Below, piece after piece: positions 1 through 5,070 of a DNA stretch of 11,196 bases. The number at the start of each line of letters is the position of its first letter. Position 1 is the stretch's first letter. The notes under the pieces were generated by a model. That model made no database searches. It was not told where the DNA came from and saw nothing but the letters and a program-made list of their open reading frames with translations. The stretch comes from JBOHNM01 sp050730675 (GTDB taxonomy: Bacteria; Planctomycetota; Phycisphaerae; Phycisphaerales; UBA1924). The stretch spans positions 1-11,196 of the forward strand of contig JBOHNM010000139.1 of assembly GCA_050730675.1 (NCBI GenBank), written 5' to 3'. Position numbers and translations under genes: made by a program.

Positions 1-1
1 G

Positions 2-121
2 AGGGCGATGACTGGCGTGTGCGGCAAGTGCGGCTACGACCTGGCGGGGCTGGCGGCGGGGAGCCCGTGCCCGGAGTGCGGGGACGCAATGAACAAGTCC
101 GTAGGTCGAGGGGTCCAATGA
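2..121 (+). CDS. C-terminal fragment of a membrane zinc-ribbon protein (cut by window start)
   Basis: Only the last 39 codons are present; the gene continues to the left of the window. The visible protein reads RAMTGVCGKCGYDLAGL followed by GSPCPECG and a short tail ending GRGVQ. The two CxxC pairs (codons at 20 and 29, and at 68 and 77) form a zinc-ribbon knuckle closely matching the ribbon of the gene at 813-1391, where RAMTGVC follows an arginine-rich stretch after a membrane helix. By analogy this is the cytoplasmic tail of a two-helix membrane protein. The stop TGA at 119-121 overlaps the ATG of the next gene (ATGA, 118-121), so the two are probably translationally coupled. Function is unknown. 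Confidence 0.8.
   Translation, partial: RAMTGVCGKCGYDLAGLAAGSPCPECGDAMNKSVGRGVQ
47..81 (+). repeat. 35-bp direct repeat, copy 1 (inside zinc-ribbon coding sequence)
   Basis: Identical to 732-766. It encodes GLAAGSPCPECG of the ribbon. The two copies flank the unrelated gene at 118-729 and lie 685 bp apart. Confidence 0.9.
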
Positions 122-729
122 CCAATTCGGAACTCATCTTCCTTGGATACCGGCTGATCGAGCCGATGCCGACCCGCGCGCCGAAGATGCCCCCGATTGT
201 CCGAGAGATCTGCAGCGCAAGCCAGTGCGTCAGAGGCAATCCCGAGGGGACGGTCGTAAGTTGGGATGGATTCAACGACGCGTCCCTGTACAGCACCGTC
301 GCCAATGCGATGAAGGTCATGCCAGGCCCAGTTCCCGAGGGGTGCTCGGTCTTCGCCTACCGATTGTTGCCGGCGCTGTTCTGGAAAGGCGTCCGTTCGG
401 GCTCGTTCAATTTCAACGAAGTCTTTGGCTGCGAGAAGTCCGCGTTCCCCGAGGCCCCGAAGGGTGGCTTTGCCTCGCTCGGCTTCGATGCGGTCTCGAT
501 CTTCCTCCACACACCTGCGACGGACCAATACGCCCCCCGTCTCGCGCACCTCAGCCATTCGCCGCTCTCGTGCAATGACCTCGCTGGGAGCTACGGCGTA
601 AATCAGTACTGCCTATTTGATGGAATTGACGCCGCGGTCGCTGCGGCCATCAGGTTCTCAAAGGAGGAACCGGAGCCCGGCCCGTACGTCGTGGTCGAGG
701 TGCTCAGGGGCGTGGAGGACGCGACTTGA
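118..729 (+). CDS. hypothetical protein, 203 aa, between two zinc-ribbon tails
   Basis: I do not recognise this family. The ATG at 118 is chosen because it overlaps the stop of the previous gene as ATGA and has a purine-rich GAGGGG (108-113) just upstream. The longer in-frame reading from base 19 would run out of frame through the conserved ribbon codons and is unlikely. The 203-residue protein has no signal peptide, membrane helix or zinc ribbon, so it is probably cytoplasmic. Its C-terminal third (about residues 147-198, HSPLSCNDLAG, then VNQYCLFDGIDAA, then EPGPYVVVEVLRG) looks like the best-conserved core, with a helix between two strands. Its base composition looks less GC-rich than the flanking ribbon codons. 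It may be an insertion among the ribbon paralogues. Confidence 0.75.
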   Translation: MTNSELIFLGYRLIEPMPTRAPKMPPIVREICSASQCVRGNPEGTVVSWDGFNDASLYSTVANAMKVMPGPVPEGCSVFAYRLLPALFWKGVRSGSFNFNEVFGCEKSAFPEAPKGGFASLGFDAVSIFLHTPATDQYAPRLAHLSHSPLSCNDLAGSYGVNQYCLFDGIDAAVAAAIRFSKEEPEPGPYVVVEVLRGVEDAT

Positions 730-803
730 GCGGGCTGGCGGCGGGGAGCCCGTGCCCGGAGTGCGGAACCGTGGCGCAGACCGTCCCCCACCCCCCGAGG
801 TAG
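723..803 (+). pseudogene. headless zinc-ribbon tail
   Basis: In frame from base 723 this reads DLSGLAAGSPCPECG, then a tail ending PHPPR and a TAG at 801-803. It aligns codon for codon with the second half of the ribbon in the neighbouring genes (DLAGL...CPECG), but the first Cys pair and the upstream membrane helix are missing, so it cannot form a full ribbon. The stop of the 118-729 gene lies inside its first codons, in another frame. The remnant ends in CCGAGGTAG, whose purines form the likely ribosome-binding site of the gene starting at 813, which may be why it was kept. A tiny coupled ORF from TTG at 726 is possible but unsupported. Confidence 0.7.
732..766 (+). repeat. 35-bp direct repeat, copy 2 (in the headless ribbon tail)
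   Basis: Perfect copy of 47-81; see that entry. It marks the right-hand junction of the 118-729 gene with ribbon DNA. Confidence 0.9.
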
Positions 804-835
804 ACTCAACCGATGGCCGAGCGTCCTGCCACAAC
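750..835 (+). repeat. 86-bp gene-junction direct repeat, copy 1
   Basis: Matches 1338-1423 at a constant offset of 588 bp with two mismatches (positions 780 and 784). It spans the end of one ribbon, the stop, the ribosome-binding site and the first codons (MAERPATT) of the next gene. Weaker similarity at the same offset continues to about 880. Confidence 0.9.
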
Positions 836-1391
836 GACAAGGAAGAAGCCCGGCCGCAAGCGGCGGGTGGCGGGGTGGGTGCTGCTCGTCTTGGGCGTGC
901 TGATCACGGGTGTGTGGGGGGGTTCGCGGTGGTGGCAGGTATGTTGGAGTGACGACATGACCACCGTGTCAACGTGGAAAGGGTTTCTTTATCTGGCCCT
1001 TCATCCATATCCGATGCAGGCGGGGGCCGGATGGCAGGTTGGCCGCGAGGACCGACGATCCTCGCCCGTTGAAACCATCAAACTTCTTGATGACACTGTC
1101 CGGAAGCTGGGCGAGCCGCGAGACTCGGCCATTGACGCGGGCGTGTTTGGCTATTACCGAGTGTTCAAAAGCACGCGCATCTTCTTGCCTCTCTGGCCCT
1201 TCGCCCTCATCTCGCTGCTCGGCGGCGGGTGGCTGGTGTGGTCGGGGCGGCGGGCGAGGCGCCGCGCGATGACAGGCGTGTGCCTCAAGTGCGGCTACGA
1301 CCTGGCGGGGCTGGCGACCCCCACGGCCCCCACGCCCCCGTGCCCGGAGTGCGGAACCGTGGCGCAGGCCGCCCCCCACCCCCCGAGGTAG
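813..1391 (+). CDS. two-helix membrane protein with C-terminal zinc ribbon, 192 aa
   Basis: Small membrane protein of unknown function. Residues 1-19 are basic (RKKPGRKRR) and probably cytoplasmic. Residues about 20-37 form the first membrane helix, 40-122 a Trp-containing extracytoplasmic region, and 123-143 the second helix (ending GGGWLVW). An Arg-rich stretch is followed by the zinc ribbon with Cys157, Cys160, Cys177 and Cys180, which would lie in the cytoplasm. The insert between Cys pairs is extended by a Pro/Thr-rich segment. ATG at 813 is supported by GAGG at 797-800 and by the identical start of the paralogue at 1401. Ten bases separate its stop from that ATG, so the two genes are probably cotranscribed. 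A run of seven G (916-922) lies in the first helix and is in frame here, unlike in the paralogue. Confidence 0.82.
   Translation: MAERPATTTRKKPGRKRRVAGWVLLVLGVLITGVWGGSRWWQVCWSDDMTTVSTWKGFLYLALHPYPMQAGAGWQVGREDRRSSPVETIKLLDDTVRKLGEPRDSAIDAGVFGYYRVFKSTRIFLPLWPFALISLLGGGWLVWSGRRARRRAMTGVCLKCGYDLAGLATPTAPTPPCPECGTVAQAAPHPPR
1216..1252 (+). repeat. 37-bp direct repeat in the second membrane helix, copy 1
   Basis: Identical to 1799-1835 in the next paralogue; encodes LLGGGWLVWSGRR-type residues at the end of the second helix. The sequence between this helix and the shared 5' end has diverged strongly in both genes. Confidence 0.88.
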
Positions 1392-1423
1392 ACTCAACCG
1401 ATGGCCGAGCGTCCTGCCACAAC
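1338..1423 (+). repeat. 86-bp gene-junction direct repeat, copy 2
   Basis: Partner of 750-835. Recombination between the two copies would remove exactly 588 bp, one gene unit, and leave an intact junction. Confidence 0.9.
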
Positions 1424-1503
1424 CTCAACCAGGAAGCCCGGCCGCAAGCGGCGGGTGGCGGGGTGGTCTTTGCTGATGATCGGCGTGCTGCTTGCGGGTG
1501 TGT

Positions 1504-1510
1504 GGGGGGG
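1504..1510 (+). repeat. seven-G tract at the frame break
   Basis: Homopolymer in the first membrane-helix codons (GVWGG). The paralogue also has seven G (916-922) but one base fewer immediately downstream, so only this copy is out of frame. Confidence 0.85.
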
Positions 1511-1798
1511 CGTCGCGCTTGTGGTGGTTCAGCTACGCAAACTGGGGTATCAGTGTCCGGTCGGGCGACGGCGTGATTTGCGTTCATTCGCCGGCGTCCG
1601 AAGTTGGGTGGTTTGCTATGGATAAGAAACAGGCCTCGAGTTGGTGGCTCTGGCTTATTCATCGAAACTACATGGAACGCGAGCCTCAGCCAATCACGAT
1701 CAATCTCGGTGTCGCCGCATATCAGCGAGTCGCGTGGCCCGACGGGAGCTCGTCTCGCTTCTTCTTCTTGGTTGCTTGGCTTCCCCCTCTCGCTTCGA

Positions 1799-1835
1799 TG
1801 CTCGGCGGCGGGTGGCTGGTGTGGTCGGGGCGGCG
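1799..1835 (+). repeat. 37-bp direct repeat in the second membrane helix, copy 2
   Basis: Perfect copy of 1216-1252. By hand count 78% of bases 1801-1860 are G or C, against about 48% for 1621-1680 in the divergent middle of the same gene. Confidence 0.88.
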
Positions 1836-1946
1836 CGGGCTGACGGGTGTGTGCCCCAAGTGTGGCTACGAGTTGGCGGGGCTGGCGGGGGGGGCGGGGA
1901 GCGTGTGTCCGGAGTGCGGGGGTGGGGCGGCCTGAGTCGGGGCTTT

Positions 1947-2027
1947 CGCCCTTTGGGCGCGCGGCCCTTGCGAGTGGCTTCAGCCACTCGGTGCGGCCCA
2001 TTTGTGGCACTCGGCCCCTTGGGCCGA
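1947..2027 (+). repeat. REP-like three-hairpin element, left unit
   Basis: This 81-bp unit starts 12 bases after the stop of the frameshifted gene. It holds three small hairpins in order: CGCCC-TTT-GGGCG (1947-1959), CGAGTGGCT-TC-AGCCACTCG (1971-1990) and TCGGCCC-CTT-GGGCCGA (2011-2027). The reverse complement of 2045-2125 shows the same order with many substitutions in the arms and a perfect 23-bp core (1968-1990 against 2081-2103). It lies between convergent genes and may also help end transcription, although no T run follows. Confidence 0.75.
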
Positions 2028-2044
2028 CGGTGAGTGGGGAGCAT

Positions 2045-2125
2045 CGGCCCCGGGGGCCGCAAGACCACGAGGCACACCTTCGAGTGGCTGAAGCCACTCG
2101 CAACCACCGGCCGCCCAAGGGGCGG
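2045..2125 (-). repeat. REP-like three-hairpin element, right unit (inverted)
   Basis: Inverted, diverged partner of 1947-2027, also 81 bp. On the + strand its hairpins are CGGCCCC-G-GGGGCCG (2045-2059), CGAGTGGCT-GA-AGCCACTCG (2081-2100) and CCGCCC-AAG-GGGCGG (2111-2125). The 17-bp spacer 2028-2044 separates the units, giving an arrangement like the paired REPs of BIME elements in enterobacteria. Confidence 0.72.
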
Positions 2126-2285
2126 GAGGCGGGAAAAAACCCTGATCCTCCATGCGTGCGGGCGCGCTTCGCCTGCGGCCTCCCTGTGCCGCGCTGCCCC
2201 CACGTTATTTCTGCATGGCCTTGCCTGCCTTTTGCCTTGGCCGGGCTTGGCCGGACGCCCCGAAGCCCGACCGCGTCCACGCTTC
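2126..2285. other. intergenic remainder between REP pair and convergent gene
   Basis: No gene, RNA or convincing terminator is visible in these 160 bases. A short GGG-AAAAAA-CCC (about 2133-2144) and a repeated GGCCGG (around 2240-2254) are the only patterns. Readings across it in any frame are low-complexity and unsupported. Confidence 0.5.
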
Positions 2286-2954
2286 CTACTTATCCCCGCA
2301 CTCCGGACAACCCGCCCCCTCCGCCAACCCCGTCAGCGAGTACCCGCATTTCACGCAGCGTCCCTTGGCCCGGCGCCGGGCACGCCTGACCAACCCGGGC
2401 AAGAGCAGCAGCGGCCCGATGACGCAGGCGTTCAAGAGTGTGTTGACCGCGAGGCCGGGCCAGATGGGGCGGATGGGGATACGGCGGAGGTACTCATCCG
2501 ATTGAGCTGTTGTGGGGCGCTGGAGCCAGTCAGGGACGTCGAGCCCGTGGTGCCACAGCGATGGGGGCTGATTGATTTGCTGGCGGCTTGTTGGCCCCAT
2601 TTGGTAGTGCGCCTCAGCTTGGTACTCATACGCGGCGCTGCGGAGCGGCCAGCCTACCTGCAGTATATAGAGCTGGCATTGGTGGTCTGGAAACGAGCCT
2701 GAGTTGGGGCCGTACTCGTACGCCAGATATCCCTTCCCCTCGATCAGCGTTCCGCCAGTCACCCTCTTTGCCTTTGGCTCGATGGGCCAGAGCCCGTTAT
2801 CGCCGTGCCGCCACATTGGGTACATGCCGAGAGGGCCGCGATTCCAGTCGCCAAACTGCAACTCACCCCACACCGCCATCACCACCGTCTCAACGCACAC
2901 CGCGGCCAGCGACACCACCAGCACCACCGCGATGAACACCCACCGCCTGCGCAT
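2286..2954 (-). CDS. two-helix membrane protein with C-terminal zinc ribbon, 222 aa
   Basis: Second subfamily of ribbon proteins, function unknown. From the N-terminus: MRRRW, a first membrane helix (about residues 6-27), an extracytoplasmic region to about 160 with the motifs VGWPLRS and WHHGLDVPDW, a second helix (about 164-187) introduced by RRIPIRPIWPGLAVN, an Arg-rich stretch, and the ribbon CVKCGYSLTGL...CPECGDK with Cys200, 203, 216 and 219. I chose ATG 2954 because the DNA identity with the upstream paralogue begins just before this codon. A GTG at 2984, 3 bases after the upstream stop, would add MHWWIAYRLA and is the main alternative. Neither has a clear Shine-Dalgarno site. The gene follows its paralogue closely on the same strand, so cotranscription is likely. 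Confidence 0.82.
   Translation of the reverse strand: MRRRWVFIAVVLVVSLAAVCVETVVMAVWGELQFGDWNRGPLGMYPMWRHGDNGLWPIEPKAKRVTGGTLIEGKGYLAYEYGPNSGSFPDHQCQLYILQVGWPLRSAAYEYQAEAHYQMGPTSRQQINQPPSLWHHGLDVPDWLQRPTTAQSDEYLRRIPIRPIWPGLAVNTLLNACVIGPLLLLPGLVRRARRRAKGRCVKCGYSLTGLAEGAGCPECGDK
2428..2480 (-). repeat. 53-bp direct repeat in second-helix codons, copy 1
   Basis: Identical to 3154-3206. On the - strand it encodes IPIRPIWPGLAVNTLLNA. Lower identity continues through the ribbon to the stop. Confidence 0.9.
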
Positions 2955-2962
2955 GGCCAGAC
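2871..2962 (-). repeat. 92-bp direct repeat at gene 5' end, copy 1
   Basis: Matches 3567-3658 (offset 696) with two mismatches. It covers the ATG and the first membrane helix of the - strand gene starting at 2954. Confidence 0.9.
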
Positions 2963-2987
2963 GGTATGCGATCCACCAATGCACCCG

Positions 2988-3650
2988 TTACTGGGGAGTG
3001 TTGGCAGAGCGCGAGTTCCCCCCGCACTCCGGGCACCCCGCCCCCGCCCCCAACCCAACCAGCGAGTACCCGCACCTCACGCACCGCCCCTTGGCCCGGC
3101 GGCGGGCACGCCTGACCCACCCGGGCAGGAGCATCAGCGGCGCGATCACGCACGCGTTCAAGAGTGTGTTGACCGCGAGGCCGGGCCAGATGGGGCGGAT
3201 GGGGATCCGGCGGAATTCCTCATCGAACGAGTTGCTCGCTGGGGACAACGCAATCCGCATCCAGCCCGGAACCTCGACACCATGCCGCCATGCAGACGGG
3301 AGGTCTTCGGCCGATCGCTGTACGCCCGATGGGCTGATCAAGCCTATCGATCGAACGTATTGAAAGCTCCGGATCGGCCACCCCACGCACACTTCCGCGT
3401 AGAAACCTCCACCGGTGAAGTCGCCAGATGTGACATACAGCTCAGCGTCAATCATCGCCCCGCGCGCGATGCTGGAATGCGAATAGCGCCTGACCCAATC
3501 CTCATCAGGCGTTTGCGACCGCGGCTGCTGGTCGCTCATGCTCGAATGAAAGCGCAACTCTCCCACCACCGCCATCACCACCGTCTCAACGCACACCGCG
3601 GCCAGCGACACCACCAGCACCACCGCGATGAAGATCCACCGCCTGCGCAT
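2988..3650 (-). CDS. two-helix membrane protein with C-terminal zinc ribbon, 220 aa
   Basis: Close paralogue of the gene at 2286-2954 and probably the first gene of that pair. First helix about residues 6-28; extracytoplasmic region 30-150 with the shared motifs VGWPIRSFQY and WRHGVEVPGW; second helix about 154-177 after IPIRPIWPGLAVN; ribbon CVRCGYSLVGL...CPECG with Cys190, 193, 206 and 209, plus a short tail ending NTPQ. ATG 3650 is preferred over the 50-residue in-frame extension to 3800, because that extension is basic and low-complexity and runs through a 9-bp tandem repeat, and because the paralogue shares this Met. The middle is 30 bp longer than in the paralogue and carries a different acidic, Ser-rich segment. 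Function is unknown. Confidence 0.84.
   Translation of the reverse strand: MRRRWIFIAVVLVVSLAAVCVETVVMAVVGELRFHSSMSDQQPRSQTPDEDWVRRYSHSSIARGAMIDAELYVTSGDFTGGGFYAEVCVGWPIRSFQYVRSIGLISPSGVQRSAEDLPSAWRHGVEVPGWMRIALSPASNSFDEEFRRIPIRPIWPGLAVNTLLNACVIAPLMLLPGWVRRARRRAKGRCVRCGYSLVGLGAGAGCPECGGNSRSANTPQ
3154..3206 (-). repeat. 53-bp direct repeat in second-helix codons, copy 2
   Basis: Partner of 2428-2480, offset 726 bp. The offset differs from that of the 5' repeat because the middles differ in length. Confidence 0.9.
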
Positions 3651-3658
3651 GGCCAGAC
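3567..3658 (-). repeat. 92-bp direct repeat at gene 5' end, copy 2
   Basis: Partner of 2871-2962. Identity stops 8 bases upstream of the ATG, which supports that codon as the start. Confidence 0.9.
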
Positions 3659-3682
3659 CATAACCGCCCCTCCCACTCCCTG

Positions 3683-3720
3683 TCTTCCGCCTTCCTCCGC
3701 GTCCTCTGAGTCCTCTGTGT
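3683..3720 (-). repeat. decaying 9-bp tandem repeat
   Basis: Read on the - strand: ACAGAGGAC, TCAGAGGAC, GCGGAGGAA, GGCGGAAGA, four nonamers becoming less alike. It lies in the 154-bp gap between divergent genes, 33 bases upstream of the ATG at 3650. Confidence 0.6.
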
Positions 3721-3804
3721 ACCACCGCCTTCGACTTGCTCGTTGGCGAGAGCCCTTCCTGACGGTCGGGCTTCCTGCAAGGCCGCCCCCTACCCTCCAC
3801 CCCT

Positions 3805-4944
3805 ATGCGTTACGCCATGATCATGGCCGGCGGAGCCGGCACCCGTCTTTGGCCCATGAGCCGCCTGCAGCAGCCCAAGCAGCTGCTCCCGCTCATCCGC
3901 CGCGCAGGCGCTGACGGTCAGGTCAGTGCCAAGAGCCTCTTACAAATCTCCGCCGACCGCTGCGACGGGCTGGTCGCCCCCGAGCGCCGCTTCATCTGCA
4001 CCGGCGAGGCCTACCGCGCGGCCATTCGGCAGGGGCTGCCCGAGTTCACCGACGGCCAGATCCTCGGTGAGCCCGCCGCCCGCGACACCGTCAACGCCGT
4101 CGGCTTCACCGCCGCGGTGCTCGAGAAGCTCGACCCCGAGGCGATCTTCGCCGTCTTCACCGCCGACCACGTCATCGAGCCCCTCGAGACCTTCCGCACA
4201 TGCGTGGACCTGGGGTTCAAGCTCGTCGAGGCGGATCCCACTCGGCTGGTCACCTTCTCCATCAAGCCGACCTACCCGGCGACCGGCTTCGGCTACATCG
4301 AGCGCGGGGCGCCCATGCCGCTGCCCGCGGGCGTCAAGGCCACCGGCCTGGCCTACCGCGTGGCGCGGTTCGTCGAGAAGCCCAACATCCAGAAAGCCCA
4401 GGCGTACGTCGAGTCGGGGATGTTCACCTGGAACAGCGGCATGTTCGTGTGGAAGGCCGCGACCGTGCTCGACTGCATCAAGCGCTTCAAGCCCGAGTGC
4501 CACGCCGGGCTCATGAAGATCCAGGCCGCGTGGGGGACCAAGGACCAGGCGTCGGTCCTGACCGAGGTCTACCCCACGCTCCCCAGGATCTCCGTCGACT
4601 ACGCCATCATGGAGCCGGCGAGCACCGACAAGAAGGTCTCGGTCGCCACCGTCCTGATGGACCTCAAGTGGCTCGATGTCGGCTCGTGGCCCAGCTACGG
4701 CGAGACGCTCCCGGCCGACAAGGACGGCAACCGTCTCGGCGGCGTCCTCACCCCCGAGCGTGCCCCGTGCGTCAACAGCAAGGGCAACCTCGTCGTCAGT
4801 TCCGACCCCGGCCACACTGTCTCGCTGCTGGGGTGCGAGAACCTCATCGTCGTCCACACCCCCGACGCGACCCTGGTCATGCCCCGCGACAAGGCAGAGG
4901 AACTCAAACTCCTCCACGGCGTCGTCGATGCCCGCCTCAAGTAA
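3805..4944 (+). CDS. manC: mannose-1-phosphate guanylyltransferase
   Basis: Joins GTP and mannose 1-phosphate to give GDP-mannose and pyrophosphate in the cytoplasm, feeding mannose- and fucose-type sugars into surface glycans. The nucleotidyltransferase signature GGAGTRLWPMSR...PKQ is at residues 9-25, the metal-binding loop TADH at 119-122 (P(S/A)DH in many relatives), FVEKP at 189-193, WNSGMF at 209-214, SVDYAIME at 263-270 and WLDVGSW at 289-295, followed by a beta-rich C-terminal part. At 379 residues it is the single-domain form, without the fused phosphomannose isomerase cupin. The ATG opens directly with the nucleotide-binding strand. No Shine-Dalgarno site is visible; the leader is pyrimidine-rich. 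It is divergent from the zinc-ribbon pair. The gene name follows family usage; other sugar 1-phosphates cannot be excluded. Confidence 0.92.
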   Translation: MRYAMIMAGGAGTRLWPMSRLQQPKQLLPLIRRAGADGQVSAKSLLQISADRCDGLVAPERRFICTGEAYRAAIRQGLPEFTDGQILGEPAARDTVNAVGFTAAVLEKLDPEAIFAVFTADHVIEPLETFRTCVDLGFKLVEADPTRLVTFSIKPTYPATGFGYIERGAPMPLPAGVKATGLAYRVARFVEKPNIQKAQAYVESGMFTWNSGMFVWKAATVLDCIKRFKPECHAGLMKIQAAWGTKDQASVLTEVYPTLPRISVDYAIMEPASTDKKVSVATVLMDLKWLDVGSWPSYGETLPADKDGNRLGGVLTPERAPCVNSKGNLVVSSDPGHTVSLLGCENLIVVHTPDATLVMPRDKAEELKLLHGVVDARLK

Positions 4945-5008
4945 CCAGCCACCCGCGTTTTCCGGCCAATTCCAACGGCATGCTGAAACGCCCGCCAAGC
5001 CATTGCCA

Positions 5009-5014
5009 TATACA
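5009..5014 (+). promoter_or_regulatory. possible -10 element for the secreted-protein gene
   Basis: TATACA in a locally AT-richer patch of the 126-bp gap after manC, 57 bases before the next ATG. No good -35 lies 16-18 bases upstream (TGAAAC at 4984-4989 is weak). Tentative. Confidence 0.25.
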
Positions 5015-5059
5015 CTGGAACGACAAAGTCCCCGATAACCGCCCGCCACCGGGCAAAAA

Positions 5060-5063
5060 AGGA
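5060..5063 (+). promoter_or_regulatory. ribosome-binding site AGGA
   Basis: AGGA preceded by an A run and spaced 7 bases from ATG 5071. It is one of the few clear Shine-Dalgarno sites in the window and fixes that start. Confidence 0.7.
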
Positions 5064-5070
5064 ATCCCTC

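Larger units (their letters stand above)
1401..1935 (+). pseudogene. frameshifted zinc-ribbon membrane protein
   Basis: Paralogue of the 813-1391 gene, split over two frames. From ATG 1401 it reads MAERPATTSTRKPGRKRR and the first helix up to GVWGG, then leaves the family sequence and stops near 1625. The rest (ASRLWWFSYANWG, a Trp-rich middle, the second helix ending GGGWLVWSGRR, and the ribbon CPKCGYELAGL...CPECG) is in the next frame and stops at 1933-1935. The switch is at a run of seven G (1504-1510); six G would restore one 177-residue protein. Purines of GAGGTAG before the start include the previous stop codon. It could be a true pseudogene, a phase-variable gene, a product of slippage, or a sequencing error in a homopolymer. 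Starts within the second frame (TTG 1492, ATG 1618) would give truncated products. Confidence 0.8.

Noticed and set aside
19..117. 33-residue extension of the 118-729 gene
   Set aside because: It reads the ribbon DNA out of frame; the ATGA overlap and purine-rich site support ATG 118.
1947..2125. CRISPR array or insertion sequence
   Set aside because: Only two units, inverted rather than direct, with no regular spacers, no transposase and no target-site duplication seen.
1285..2280. 331-codon open frame on the - strand across the ribbon genes and REP pair
   Set aside because: Arg/Pro-rich, runs antisense through conserved ribbon codons and palindromic repeats; no start or domain evidence.
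3651..3800. 50-residue N-terminal extension of the - strand ribbon gene
   Set aside because: Basic, low-complexity, includes the nonamer repeat, and is absent from the paralogue; ATG 3650 is shared by both.
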